Assembly: GCF_030463535.1 (NCBI RefSeq)
Contig: NC_132894.1
Coordinates: 30,513,125 to 30,577,124, forward strand
Reading direction: 5' to 3'
Source: Salminus brasiliensis
Taxonomy: Eukaryota; Chordata; Actinopteri; Characiformes; Bryconidae
DNA: 64,000 bases
Positions 1-20,183 of the stretch are shown in pieces. The notes beneath the pieces are model-generated. The model saw only the letters and a list, made by a program, of their open reading frames with translations, was not told the origin of the DNA and ran no database searches. The translations under genes were made by a program, and so were the position numbers. Each line of letters begins with the position of its first letter. The first letter of the stretch is position 1.

Positions 1-130
1 ATTAATATGAATAATTAGTGCATTAATGCATGAGATATATAAATATTAAAGCCAACCAGTAGAGATGTTCAGATTTGGCAGCACAGCACAGTGACTGAAT
101 TGTTCTGTAGATATGGGTACACTCTTAATA

Positions 131-650
131 CACTACATGGACAAAAATATTGGGACACCTGCTTGTTCATATCCTTTTCCGAAATCAAGGGTTATAAAAA
201 ACAAAAAAAGTAATAAAAGGTTTATCCTACTTTTGTTGGAGTAACTGTCTCTACTGTTTATACTAGATTTTAACAGTATAACAGGAACTAGATTTGATTG
301 CACTTAGTGACCAGGGCGTTAGTGAGGTCAGAGTGTTGGATGATCACCACCCCACCCCACCTTATCTTCAAATCCCCAACTCCTCTCAACCATCCATCAT
401 TCCAGAGAACACAGCTCTTCCACTGCTCTACAGCTCAATCCTGGGGGGCTTTATACCCCTCTAGCCCACGCCTGGCATTCGGCATGGTGCCAATAGGTTC
501 ATACTTATCTATCCAGAGAGTCCTATTCTATTGTCAGCACTTTTCTACAAGGACTAGACAAGCTGTGGGTGTCCAGGTCAGCAATAGGTACAATTTAAAG
601 TAGCTGAATACTCTTAATAAAGTAGCTAATACCTGAATAAAGTAGCTAAT
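131..650. mobile_element. Degenerate MITE-like repeat in a psmd13 intron
   Basis: Everything before 697 is intron. From 131 it carries the teleost repeat end CACTACATGGACAAAAATAT followed by TGGGACACCTG. The middle part (about 298-450, with TTGGATGATCACCACCCCAC) recurs in inverted orientation at 36085-36392. The family is short, non-coding and dispersed, and looks like a non-autonomous DNA transposon. The short open frame at 298 is only repeat sequence. Confidence 0.6.
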
Positions 651-696
651 ACCTCTTCCAGTTAGTGACTGATTCAGTGATGTCTCTGCATTACAG

Positions 697-2975
697 AAAT
701 TGATAGAGGAGGTTGAAGAGATGCTGAATAATTTGCCGGGTATAACCTCAGTCCATGGCCGCTTTTATGATCTGTCTAGCAAGTACTACAGATTTGTGGG
801 CAACCATGCGATGTACTACAAGGATGCCCTCCGCTATCTCGGCTGTGTTGAGGTGAAAGATTTGTCTGGTATGTAATACAATCATTTCTCCATAACACTT
901 CTGTTTCATACCCCACATTCTATTCTGCCTCTGATCCTGTACTCTAGTCCGGCCACGTAGTTGAGAATACTTTTGTTTTCCCGTTGTTAGAAACAGAGAA
1001 ACAGGAGAGAGCATTTACACTGGGCCTTGCGGGACTACTGGGAGAGGGAGTTTACAATTTTGGAGAACTAGTAAGTCTCACGGGCCTTCTCACCATCCCT
1101 CTATTCCACAGAGGATGATCATTATCACCGCTTCTTTCTTATACTAGTGCAAGATGATGGCCTGCTGTAATGTCTCTGTTTCTTCGTCAGCTGATGCACC
1201 CTGTTTTGGAGTCTTTGAGAAACACAGACAAGCAGTGGCTTATAGATACCCTGTATGCCTTCAACAGCGGCAATGTCGGCAAGTTCCAGGCTTTGAAATC
1301 AGCATGGGGCCAGCAGGTAAGCTGCACTTTCTTCAAAACAAAGACTTTTCGATAGATGTACAGTAGATATTAACAGTAGGGTTATAATAGTAGCTGCACA
1401 ATATGGACAGTAGTCTGTATTATGTCACAGGTCTATATAATATCCCAATATAAGGCCATAAAAGTGGGCTCCTGAGTGGCCCAGCTGTCTAACCATCTTA
1501 AAGCAGCATTAGGTGAGAATTGGTATTCCTTGCTCCTGGTCAAGAAATGGCGTTTGCATTTGTTGACAACCTGAGACCTACAGAACCGGTACTGAAAGTG
1601 AAAGAAGCATGTGGGCTGAGGTGGATTTTGCACAGATATGACTCGTGAGCATTGTCCTGCCTGCATTGCCAATTATGAAGCAGTTGAAGCTATTTTAAGG
1701 TAAAAGTGATGGATACTGTTGCTTTAAGCTGGCCCTGTCATCAGGAGATCACTGTTCCCGTCCCCACCCCTGACTGGGAAGTTGATTTTTTTCTTGGCAA
1801 TGCCTTTTTATGTACTTTGTCCTGTATTTTGTAAAACAGTAATGGATAATGGAACAGAAATAGATCATGGATTTGTTTTTCTATGCATTACAGCCAGATC
1901 TCGCTGCCCATGAACCCAAGCTTATGCAGAAGATACAGCTTCTGTGTGTGATGGAGGTGATGATCAGTGTTTTTACATCTTTTCGTCCTGAATCTCTGTT
2001 TTGATATACTCAGTCTGCAAAATGATGAAGTGCCTAATTTGATTTTTCTTCCTTCTAGATGACTTTTACACGCCCCACCAATAACAGGCAGCTGACATTT
2101 CAAGAAATAGCACAGAGTGCCCAAATCCAAGTGAATGAGGTGATTAGTGCTAACATTACTAACAGCTCAATACAGCACTGAGAAATATTTGTCTGCAGAG
2201 CATTCATCAGAGTGTATCCGCTGGGTGTATACGCTGAGCATCAGCTTCAGGGTGCTTGTTTGTAACTGGTTAGCATGTTTTGTTCTGTCTCCAACAATCC
2301 TACATGCTTTTGAGGTATACCTTTTTAACTGCATGCTCAGGTGGAGCTGCTTGTGATGAAGGCCCTCTCCGTCGGGTTGATTAAAGGCAGCATCGATGAA
2401 GTGGATCAGACAGTTCAGATGACCTGGGTTCAGCCCAGAGTGCTGGATTTGCACCAGGTATAATGTTAATCTTTTTCGTTGATCCTGTTTGGGTGAACAT
2501 GTTCGATTCAGTTCAGTTATAATCCTTTTGGAAACGATTCAGTATATCATTAAATATAGACTTTAACATTTTGTATTTTTTTAGTATTTGGTCAATTTTA
2601 ATTTGGTCAGAAGTGCATTGACGAACATGGTGGATGAACTGTTTAAAAATAGTAAAAAAAATGTTTAAAAAAGCATGCATTATTTAATCTTGTTTTATAG
2701 TCATCGCAATGCACTGATACATTTTAACACCCTTACTAATCTGTAAACTGGGTTGTAAATTTAAGACATATAAATAACACTATTCAGATTAGTGCATTTT
2801 GATACATCCACCCATAATTTTGCCACTATTAATCTGTCCATTGTTTTGAAAGAATAATGTATGGGTTTGTTTTGCTCAGATTAAGGGCATGAACGATCGA
2901 CTGGAGCTGTGGTGTAAAGATGTGAAGAAAATGGCAGTGTTAGTGGAGCTGCAAGCCCAGGACATCCTCACTTAA
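697..2975 (+). CDS. psmd13: 26S proteasome non-ATPase regulatory subunit 13 (Rpn9), 3' part of gene
   Basis: Seven coding exons are visible: 697-868, 991-1070, 1191-1316, 1894-1956, 2059-2139, 2341-2457 and 2880-2975 (TAA). All have AG/GT borders and they join in one frame to 244 residues. The human protein has about 376 residues, so the N-terminal third lies before the window. The joined product contains [54 protein letters not shown] and [20 protein letters not shown], and it closely follows human PSMD13, including the C-terminal PCI (winged-helix) region that builds the 19S lid. The family's role is a structural, non-catalytic subunit of the regulatory particle that degrades ubiquitinated proteins in cytosol and nucleus. 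The last exon ends with a QDILT-type tail, typical of the family. No frame break is seen. Identity is very secure; only the 5' end is missing. Confidence 0.96.
1498..1703. repeat. Dispersed repeat, family R1 copy 1
   Basis: It starts TTAAAGCAGCATTAGG and ends ATTTTAAGGTAA. Similar start and end motifs and similar internal order recur at 46113-46437 and 57264-57935. Just upstream (1460-1495) is a decayed tRNA-like promoter stretch. The copy is non-coding and lies in a psmd13 intron; the element class is not clear. Confidence 0.45.
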
Positions 2976-3510
2976 TATTGCAGCATCTGAGCCCCTCCAC
3001 CCTCCCCCAACACCATTCCTTTTTTTGCAATCTCTGTTTGGCTTTCGAAACTGATATTTCATTTGACATTTACTGTCTATATTTGCATTGTGAAATTTCC
3101 CTGTGTTTTTGTATTAATGCCAGGTTTATGTGAGATCTGTGCTCTTTGTTCTCTCTGTGTAAATTACAAATCTATTGAGTTGCTTGAATATAATATAAAA
3201 CGTGTCTCTTTGTATTTATGTATTTATTTTGTCTTGATTAGGGATGGGAGTATAGTTCTATTTCTCGATAAAATACCTACAATTCCGTATTGTTAAGATG
3301 CCTTGGGCAGCGTGGCTAATCTCAAAGAATGCCTTTTCACTCAGTATGTCCTCACTATGATGACACAACTTTAGCTGGCCGTAGAAATACTGCCATCTGT
3401 GTTCTAGTGTGGTTCAGTTGTTCAGCTACTGACGGCCACTCTTACAGTCAGTTCACTAAATAGTAAACACTATATAGTAGTAATAGTTAGAAATTTGGGT
3501 CATTTCTATT

Positions 3511-3905
3511 GGTCCATTCCCAAGTGGCGAAACAGTTAATGGCTGGCCATATCATTTGGAGAGTGGTTCGATCACCAGCTGTGCTACGTCCACCTATGGT
3601 GGCCACAAGTCACAGAGAGCATAATTGTGCTTACTGTTTCTGGGTGGGTAGGATGGCCCTCACTCTGTCCCCTTCACTGAGAATGATGCTAGCTAGCTCG
3701 GGCAGCTGTAACAGAACTGGCAGTTAGTGTTCTCCTCCAAGTGTGTTCAGCTGACCAGTAAAGCTGCATTAGCAGCAGTTTGAAAAGATATGGTGGACCC
3801 TCGTGTTCTTGGGAGGAAGCACTTGTTGGCCTTCACCCTCCCAGTACTGACTGAAGTCAAGTTCTCCCTTGACTTTCAACAACCAAAAGAACACCCATAC
3901 AAAGG
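3511..3905 (+). mobile_element. Old tRNA-derived SINE
   Basis: A degenerate box A (AAGTGGCGAAACAGTTAATG) is followed by a box B-like GTGGTTCGATCACC and then a body with GGGTGGGTAGGATGGC. The same body order recurs at 12930-13260, so both are copies of one SINE family. It is non-autonomous, and no tRNA fold is intact. Confidence 0.55.
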
Positions 3906-5555
3906 TTTATTGGTACATTGTTAACTATATCTTATGAGGCATGTCCTATCAAGCTGGATTTAGCTGAACTAGCTGATATTAGGGATATTCTTGTAGACTG
4001 GCTGAGGTGAGGATCGAGATAAGATGCTGTTCCAACACCATATATTACTATATCTGTCTTGCTTGATATCGCTATGAATTATGTAGTAGAAAAATTTCGC
4101 AGAAACCGAGTAAAAGGGTCCAAAGCCGCATTCATATACAACTATGGATTAATGCGCTGCCTTTAAGCTACCAAAACCAGTGGATTGATTTGTACTTTTT
4201 TTTGTTGTTGTTAATTATTCATTAATTTAAATGAGTTCGTATTTGGTTTGGAGGAGAAAAAAAAAAGAAATGAGCTGTTGGTGCGTTATGAAAATATGAA
4301 TACACTGAATTCTATATTTTTTGCCCTATGTACTCTGATATACTGTATTGAAATGATTTCTGCTGTGTGCTGATGTATGGGAGAAGAGCTCTACATGACT
4401 TTCTGACTGTTGAAATGTGTACTGTATTAAAAATGTGGGCACAGCTACAAAGCGAACCATAGTTTACAACAGCTTTTTCTGCTATTTTTCAGCTAAGCAT
4501 GTCACACCAGCTAATCTGGCTAGCTACGCTAATTCAGCAGGTGTGTATCTGTAAGTGCAGGTAGAGAACTGGTGTGTAATGGGTTGTTGTTTAAATTTTT
4601 AGCTGGCTAGCTCAAGCTAGTTCTTGCTATAGCCGCAGCAGCAGTTACTACAGTTATAGATGGCAGATGAAAATAAAAGCTGAGAGCCATATAAATAAAA
4701 CGTAGCAAGAATTCATAAATGTAACGAAGTGAATGTGATGAAGGCATGTCTGGTCAAATTTTACATCGAAGAGGGTGTGTATAATGTGCCTTGGTCCTCA
4801 CTTAGCAGGCCGTTGCCATTATCGGACACATTTACGTATTGTGCATTTCTGCCCTAGATGTGCAAGACTACAACATTGTAGCGATGTTTAAGTATTGTTT
4901 TAGGAGCTTACGTTTTCTGAATTTCATCCAAGCGACTGGCAAAGAGAGAGAGCGGAAATGTGCAATAAGCAGATGTTGGGGGTGGCTGCTGATAGGGGAC
5001 TAACTGCCTCCTTAAGTATTTGTTTTGACATAGTCCACACGCAACATGAAATACACTTCAAATATATCAGCATTTGCTAAAAACAGAGCCGTTTGCTAAA
5101 ATCGTAAGACCTGCAGTTGTGTGCCTCGAGTATGCTAGCTAGCTATATAGCTAACTTTGTGGATTTATCGCTGTACTCAGTCTTACACTGTGTCTCACTT
5201 GATACAAGACGATATTTCTGTGGAGGTAGTAGTTATTTGACTTCTGTACAATAAAATAACTCACTATTATCATAATTTTTGTGTTGTGGTTGCTGAAAAC
5301 AATGTGGAGATGCCTTTACAATAGAGCTGAATATGGCTACTTCAATAATTTACCTTAGAAGGCCTGCTTGTTGGTTGAGCTTGACCCAGTGACCTCTAGT
5401 CCAAGCCATAAAGCATGTATTTATTAATATTTAAACTCCAACATTCAAGATTGTCAAAGTGTTTACAGTATTAAATATTAAAAGTATGTTTGTTGTATTT
5501 TTTGATTACTGTCAGTTTGCCATCAAATAGTGTGGTAAGTGTACACATTACAAAC
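3906..5555. other. AT-rich intergenic spacer
   Basis: I see no gene, RNA or well-formed mobile element here. Short GCTAGCTA-type palindromes (about 3690, 4600, 5140) and scattered AATAAA-like motifs are present. It lies between psmd13 and the Tc1 remnants. Confidence 0.5.
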
Positions 5556-5559
5556 TACC

Positions 5560-7010
5560 ACATCCCAAAGGTGTCCTATAAGACTCCTATAAGAACCAGT
5601 GACTGAGAAATCCTCTGAAGAACTCTAAACCAACTGTCATGTTCATGAAACTGGTTAGAGATGACGTCTGCTTGGAGAATATGGTGCATTATTATGCTGG
5701 AGGTATATGTTAGAAGACACAGTTCACACAAGTCAGATAGGCTCCATTAATTCATGGTGTTGGTGTCCAATTCTCCTACCATCCTACCATCTGCAGTAAA
5801 AATAAGATTCATAGATTCATCAGACCAGGTAACGTTGTTCCAGTCTTCAACTTTAACTTCATGTTTTGGTGATCCCCCTCCCACTGCAGCCTCAGCTTTC
5901 TGTTCTTGGCTGACAGAAGTGGAAGTGGAACCCTGGTTTTCCCCACAGCTGTTCAGAGTGGTTATCTGAGGTACAGTAGCCTTTCTGTCAGCTCCAACCA
6001 GTCTGGTCATTTTCTTTTAAGCTCTCTTATCAATAAGGCATTTCCACCTGTAGAACCGCTGCTCACTGGTTGCATTTTATTAATTACACCATTACTACAA
6101 AAACTCAAACCAGACCATCTGTCAATGACTATTACAGCACACACTTTTAAGGTACATTACAGAACATCTGAAGAAGCCAGGTGAGTTTTGGAAAAGTGTT
6201 GTGGACTGATTAAGTCAAAATAGATGTATTTGGACACAATGTAGGCGGAACTGCAGTTTGTGAAAAGAACACCTTGCCAACTGTGATCATGTTTGGGGTT
6301 GTTTAGCAGCCAGTGTTATCAGCAATCTTGTGCTTGACCTTAAACTAGATGTTCATGCAAGACTCCCCAAGAACATCTCAGAACTCAAAGCCTTCTCCAA
6401 GGGAGAGTGCGAACACGTCCAACTATGAGAACTTTCCAAACTGTCATTTCTGAACTGTGTCGCTACGTTGTGACTCAATCACTGAGATCACATTTTTACC
6501 ACATGCTGATGGTTGATGTGACCATTAACTGAAGCTGCTAGCTCTTATCTGCATGATGTTATGCACTGCACTGCACTGCTGCCACATGATTGGCTTGTTA
6601 GATAACTGCAGGACTGAGTAGGTGTACATGTGTCCATATGAAAGTGCTCATTTGCTTCTGTTGCTTCTATTTTACGATTGGGGACGTAAGACAGAAGGTA
6701 ACTATTTAGGATTAGTAATGGTTTTACCATTAGTTTGATTGATTTCAGATTGATTTCAATCAATGGATAAATTATATGTCATCTGTGTGTGTTCTATAGA
6801 TCCTGCTTGGTAATCAGTGCTCAGGTCCAGACCTCAACATCATTGAACATGTTTGGGATGACTTGGATGGTGAGAACTTCTAAGACTGAACTGGAGTCTA
6901 GGGGTGTGGAAACACAGTGCTGTAACATCCCTAGTTACACAATTACCAGTGACTCACGGGTAGCTATAAAAACCAGCATCCTCCAACCATTAGCCTACAT
7001 TACCGTATCA
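5560..7010 (-). mobile_element. Nest of degenerate Tc1/mariner-like transposons
   Basis: Read on the minus strand, 6010-5747 translates to an N-terminal Tc1-type transposase piece with VTWSDESMNLIFTADG, which carries the first catalytic Asp (WSDE). The block 6530-6630 matches the outer part of the same kind of element. A second fragment in plus orientation is nested at about 6190-6310 (a GTTGTGGACTGAT motif) and at 6825-6890, where PDLNIIEHVWDDL resembles the transposase C-terminal NPIENLW region. Many stops and gaps are present and no copy is active. Confidence 0.6.
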
Positions 7011-7294
7011 TCATAGCAATGGTGAGTACCAAGCAAGTCATTATCTGTAACTGTTATATATTTTTTTATTAATCAAAATTACATTTTTGTGGCACAGGGC
7101 TCCACACGAGCCTAGTTACGCCACTGGTGTAGATGCTGGCTGTTTTCTCAGCCTCTATCCCTTTAAGAACAAGGACAAGAGGAGCATGAGGTGGGGGAGG
7201 GGTACTGGCTGGGGTGGAACAGTCCAGTAATGAGCACATTCTGAGCATCATATGGCTTAAGACCCTATAAGATCAATTTCTTTGGACGCTGAAT

Positions 7295-8085
7295 TTGAAG
7301 CCTAAAGAAGAGGAGGGTGGGGAAGGAGCAGGATCGTTTGGATTATTCCTGTTTTTTGTATCTTTTTTTTTTACCAGTCTTCCAGGGAAGGAGCTTCACC
7401 TCTACATCACAGCAGGAGCACGGAAAGGGAACAGGGAGAGAGAGGGAGAGAGAGAGCGAGAGCGAGAGAGAGGCAGGAGCAGGAGCAATGGTAGAAACGC
7501 TGTGCCAGATAGGTCTGATTAGGTGCATGACTGGAGAAATGCTGCATTTTTGTATTTAGAGCAGGATCTAGAGGGGAGGCCTAGATCTCTTCCACGGTTT
7601 TACGCTCCTGATGGTCCACTGTTCCTCTCCATCCATTTTTGTGTGCCGGTGCGGCACATTGGTGGGGGGGGAGACAGCGATGTAATGTCTGATTGAGCGT
7701 ATCAATGCTGCTGTGTGGATCTGTGGGAGAGCAAAAAAAAAAAATAACAGGCCTTGTTTGCATCCTGATCTTCACGTAGAGGAAAACAGAGCGCCGATGT
7801 GAGCGTATGGGCAGCTGGGCCGCCGTGCAGAGAGCGAAGGAGAAGTACACCATCTGCATGCCCATGGGAAGAAGCAGGCATAATAAAGGCGTCCATTACT
7901 CCAGGCCCAGCGCAGACACAGAGGAGCTCTAGCACTGGGATGAGAACTTGACAAGTTTGGCCTTTTCGCCTATTTTGTTCGACTCTATTGGTCTTTCTTG
8001 TTACGGTGAAGAGATACTTCATGTCTGGAAGGTTGCGTGGCTTGAGCATTTTCTAACAGGTCTTTTTTCCCCCCTGTAGAATCTC
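7295..8085 (+). promoter_or_regulatory. Probable upstream and leader region of jph3
   Basis: The stretch before the jph3 start has a long purine tract of GA repeats (about 7430-7485), an A-run at 7733-7744 and a modest rise in GC. No TATA box is obvious. Open frames across the GA tract (Arg/Glu runs) are low-complexity artefacts. It is called regulatory because of position and composition only; the transcription start cannot be placed. Confidence 0.3.
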
Positions 8086-8260
8086 ACCGACAAGCTAAAC
8101 CTACAGGCTGGGAGGTACCATCCCTGTCCTGTAATGGGCCTTTTTGCTCTCTTCTTCTTAGCACACCGACAAGCTACAGCTGAAAGATAGGAGGTGGTAA
8201 AACTGCTTTAACTTTCTTCTCCTTTACTCCGACAAACTAAACCTGAGAGCCGGAGATATA
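8080..8260 (+). repeat. Three degenerate direct repeats in the jph3 leader
   Basis: Units at 8086-8117, 8165-8197 and 8228-8259 share the core CCGACAAGCTAAACC(T) followed by a GGGAGGT-like end. Units 1 and 2 each follow a polypyrimidine tract ending in AG (8079 and 8161), so they resemble duplicated small exons or duplicated acceptor sites. They lie 110-290 bp before the jph3 ATG. Confidence 0.55.
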
Positions 8261-8315
8261 AAAAAAACTCCACAACATCAACAACAGTTGCTTCAACATT
8301 TGCCTGTATCATTAA

Positions 8316-15598
<7,283 letters not shown>

Positions 15599-17195
15599 AC
15601 ATAATGGCCTAGAGAATGTTAATAACAGCACTTACTATTATCAGAAAGTAAGATATGCACATGATGCACACTTAGCACCACTTCTTTATGTAAGGAACCC
15701 AGAATTTACATTAGTCGAGTCCATGGACGTTGGACAGGTCCATTGTAAATTGTAAGTTTATGTTGTGGTTCCATTAATGATATATTTCCATGATTATCCA
15801 TTATTAGGTATATTTGCTTACGTTTTCCTTATCCATAATAAAGGCCAATCCACGGTATTCTTTAGGACTACGAATATTGCACACATTTAGGTTTCGAAGA
15901 TACAGTATTGCCTGATATCATTTTTCATACCTTTCAGCTCAATTTTCTTTACAAAGTGGTTCCTTTCTTTTTGACGGCACATCAGGCCCGGTTTCTTTCC
16001 TGAGCAGTAAGACTGTGTAGTTTAGTGAGACGGTCTTGTGGTTTTATGTACAAAAGATGTTGTAGCGCATGTGAGGTGGTGAAGTGCTTAAGAAGGCACT
16101 GATATGTAACTAGCCAGTCCGAGACCACACACACACACCCCACTAATATCCCAGGGTACAGCCCTATAGGACCGCTGCAACTGCTCATACGTTCATGCAT
16201 CTCCATACCCAGATATTGCGTACTCGTGCGTGTAAGTCTGAGGTAAGAGCTATTTTAAAGGGCTTCATCATGATATGTTTGCATTCAAATCTAAACACAC
16301 ACACACACACACACATATAGCAAACGGGGTAAGCCTGCAGCGTTCTTCCTTCACCCATACGAACCCCTTCAGCATCTTCACTGAATGTCAGCACAACTCA
16401 GTCGGTCGCTTTGTTTGATTTACTTCACGTTAAACACACCTTCACTGGCTATACACTACTATGCTGAATCGCTACTAAAGAAAATAAGTTGTTCCTTTAT
16501 TTCCTGTAAAACACACCATTATTACTTGCTATATGACATGAACCACAACAGAGGTGCATCAGTGGTTGAGTATTCTGGCTCATGCTCTGTAAAGTTTGAG
16601 ACTGTTACCTTTTGACCACTGCTTTCAATATATATTCTATATTACTGAACAGTTAGTCTCTTTTAACAGTTTGCAAGATATCATTGATAATGCTGAGTGC
16701 CTTTTTAATTGAGAGAAGAAAAAAAAAATCATCCCAGCAAGCAGGCTTCGTATAGGTGACGACACATAAAGAGGCATGGAGCATTCTGTGTCTATCCCAA
16801 CCCACGTCTGAACTGAAGAAGTTGGCTTTAGAACACTTGAGCCTGTGGAGATTTTTACAGCATGTTTGTTGGCCTGTTTTCTTCTGCTGTTATTCTGTGT
16901 GAACTTCTGCCTGTCTCTCTGTCCAGCAACTTTAGGTGACAATAGGGACTGAAAGCAGTGTAAAAAATAAAAATAAAAAAATGCCAGCTTATGTTTCTCA
17001 GTGGGACCTGACTGAAAAATCATCTAAATTAATGAATGATCAACTGCTACTGTATATTTTATACTACTCATCCAGTGACATCATCATGTTGTGAAATCAT
17101 TGCATGCCCAAGCATGCCCTTTCTTACGCAATGATTTATGAGATTGTTTCCAAGTTATGTGGAAAATTAATAAAATGTTTGAGGTTATGATGTTG
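15599..17195 (+). other. jph3: Probable jph3 3' UTR
   Basis: It runs from the TAA at 15598 to the AATAAA at 17169-17174 with its downstream GT-rich stretch. An earlier AATAAA at about 15837 could give a short form. The interval has a (CA)n at about 16292-16314 and otherwise nothing recognisable. Its extent is inferred from signals, not transcripts. Confidence 0.5.
17169..17174 (+). terminator. Candidate polyadenylation signal of jph3
   Basis: A canonical AATAAA is followed within about 20 bp by a GT-rich element (TGTTGTCTGTGTGC). The position is 1.57 kb after the stop codon. Confidence 0.55.
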
Positions 17196-17229
17196 TCTGT
17201 GTGCTTTAATGAAGAAATGGGAATATGCG

Positions 17230-17900
17230 TGAACATGTAGTATGAAGTCCCGGTACAACTGGGGTAGCAGATGGGTTACTTGGGGAACTCTACACTAATA
17301 CTGGTTAGGGCTTCATTTTTTCCTGGCATTGATTCTAGAGGATTGCGTCTCGCAGTTCCTGCAGATTTTTCAAGAGCACTTTCATGCTGCGAAACTCCCG
17401 TTCTACCCCTTCTTCCATTGCGGTGACTGGGAAGGCCACTGAAAAACACTGAACTTGGCCATGGTCATGAAACCAGTTTGAGACGACCGTGGCATTGTCT
17501 AGACGACTTGGTGCATTGTCATGCTGGAAGTGTCCGTTAGAAGCTAGAGGGTAAACCGTGGCCATGAAGGGATGCTCGTAGTCAACAACGCTGCTCAAAT
17601 AGGCTGTTATTAACAGGTATATTAACATTTCCAACACCATTACACCCACTTCACCACCTCCACCAGCCTGTACTGTTGACACATGGCACATGGTGGGTCC
17701 ATGGATTCATGTTGTGAGACCAAATTCTGCCACTGCCATCTGACTGCAGCCTCAGCTTTCTGTTCTTGACTGATCTTCTGCTTTTCGGGATGCTGATTTT
17801 AATGCACTGCAGTGCTTCCACACGATTAGCTGACCATATAACCGCATGGATGAGTAGGAGTACACGTCTTCCTAATTAAGGGCTCAGAACTGCAGTCGCG
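17230..17900 (-). mobile_element. Degenerate Tc1-like transposon
   Basis: The stretch shares order and motifs with the minus-strand Tc1 remnant at 5560-6620, for example the CTGCAGCCTCAGCTTTCTGT block (17743-17762) and the ACGATTAGCTGACCATATAA block near the outer end. Stops are scattered and no product is possible. The following 17900-18180 is unremarkable. Confidence 0.5.
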
Positions 17901-18188
17901 GAGGTACATTCATCAATGACTTAACCATTTCCAAACCTTTCCTCGAGGAAGCCTTCTGTTAAATGTAGACATCATCCAACATCTTGTTTGGGTTGGATCA
18001 GTGCTTGTTTAAGTTAAAGATGTGCTCCTGGTGGAATTTAGCTGGGACCTTGACTGTGAAGACCACGTGAAGACATGTAAGCCTCAATGTCCGATACTAT
18101 TAAAAAATTTTGTATAATCTGTGCAAGAACACAACGGTGAACTAAATATCTCACTTAACTCAAATATTATTCCTCAGACATATTGGAG

Positions 18189-18842
18189 ATTTATAGACAC
18201 TAATCTGTACAATGTACACACATAAGATATATAATAAGCATATGTGGAAATGTCCTTTATCTGGGCAAGTGTTCATTTCATCAATAAAACGCTCATATGA
18301 GAATACATACAAAAAACATTCATACAAACTGTGAACTGAAAGCTCTCCTCAGGGGAGTCTAGTGTATTTATAGGCATCGTACAACTAGGGCTGGGCAATA
18401 TAACGATATTTTATCGTATCGTGATACGTGATGCTTTTCTAAGCATATTGAGAAAATGGTCAGTGCTTAGTTGACACTGGGAGAGTATCTGAACAGTAGA
18501 TTTTTTAAATACTGATGTATTTAGTCTGTGATGATGACATGTATAGTATATTGTAAAGATGTCTCTAAACCTTGTGTTATACAGTAGTGTTTTTACCTCT
18601 ACATCTCTGGTTTGGTAAATCAGGTGAGCTGATGATGATGGAACTGAACACATCCAGGCGGGGGTCCAGAAGAAACCTGGAACCAAGCTTTGTTCCTCAG
18701 ACTAGCTAAAAGATCTCACCTACTTTCTTCAGAATGATAAATTCTTCTTATTGTATTCATTTTAATACCTGCATCTGTTCTAATCTGCATATCTGTTCTA
18801 ATAGGATTTCTTTTTTTTACTGCTGGGGAAATTGCTAGATGG

Positions 18843-18914
<72 letters not shown>

Positions 18915-19051
18915 TCTCATATGAGTGTTTTATTGATGAAATGAACACTTGCTCAGATAAGGGACATTTCCACAGATGCTTATTATATATCTTATGTGTG
19001 TACATGGTAAATTAGTGTCTCTAAATCTCCAAAACCAAGAATGCTAGATGG

Positions 19052-19087
<36 letters not shown>

Positions 19088-19263
19088 CCATATAGCAATT
19101 TCCCCAGCAGTAAAATGTAAAATTAATGTAAATGTAAATGTAATGTAAAATTCCTATTAGAACAGATGCTTATTATATATCTTATGTGTGTACATGGTAG
19201 ATTAGTGTCTCTAAATCTCCAAAACCAAGAAAATATGTTGTATATTGCCAAATTGCTAGATGG

Positions 19264-19331
<68 letters not shown>

Positions 19332-19377
19332 CCCCAGCATTAAAACAATCCTATTAGAACAGATGCAGGTATTAAAA

Positions 19378-19416
<39 letters not shown>

Positions 19417-19425
19417 CACTGACAA
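18189..19425. repeat. Palindromic complex with four (AT)n cores
   Basis: The arm 18189-18306 recurs in inverted orientation at 18911-19033 (about 118 bp), and part of it again at 19166-19235. A second arm (18750-18842, with CTGTTCTAATAGGATTT and TACTGCTGGGGAAATTGCTA) recurs inverted at 19078-19167 and 19325-19382. AT tracts lie at about 18842-18910, 19054-19085, 19264-19328 and 19380-19414. There is no coding capacity; the YIYIYI frame is the AT repeat. Confidence 0.75.
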
Positions 19426-19779
19426 AAATGGCTGATTCTTCAACACTTATAGCCAAAAAAGCGAATATCTGCTGTATTTTACTGAATCTGATCGGACCTG
19501 CAGGTCTCTCGTTATAGCCATGTCATTAAAATCCTCCTCAGCTTTCGACTTCCCCAGGTTCCCTATTTTAACTGGGTTTGAATCCTAATGGTTTAATACC
19601 GGTGCATCCCCCCCAAAACAAAGCCTTCTCGAAGAAAGCCAGAACCAGAGGAAAGCTCACTGCTATTTTTTGGGAAATTGGATCCCTTCGCTTTGAATCC
19701 GCCCATATGATTTGGGTGGCAGCCTTGCTCAGGGGGGGCTGCACACCGATGTCCGATGCGTCACATTTATTTGGGCCTT

Positions 19780-20148
19780 CTGTACCGGCAGCGGATCGTC
19801 TGGTTCCCTTTCCCCCCTGAATCAACGCCGTCCTAATTTCGCTGGATCACGCCGAAAAAACAAGGTACCGAGTCGAAGCGCGACGTTAAAAAAGCAGCTA
19901 GCGACATGTTGCGAGAGCGGCGGCGGCGGCGGCTGCTAGGGCTGGACTAGCCGCGGCGTAGCCACACAGCGGAGGGACGGAGCTGCCATGGCTCTGGCCA
20001 TTTCTCTGTTATCGGGATGCCATTGTGCAAAGGCTTTGTGAACCGTTTGGGCTGGATTCCTATTTTCCTGCTCCTCTCCTGCCTCGGCTTCTTTTTTTAT
20101 TATATAGCCGTTGTCCAGACGGCGAGAGGAAGGGCATTAGCCGAGCTA

Positions 20149-20183
<35 letters not shown>

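Noticed and set aside
7295-7559. Arg/Glu-rich small ORFs upstream of jph3
   Set aside because: They are translations of a GA repeat with no conservation that I can recognise.
19166-19357. Open frame with YIYIYI repeats, and a similar one at 34002-34367
   Set aside because: Translation of AT microsatellites; no other coding sign.
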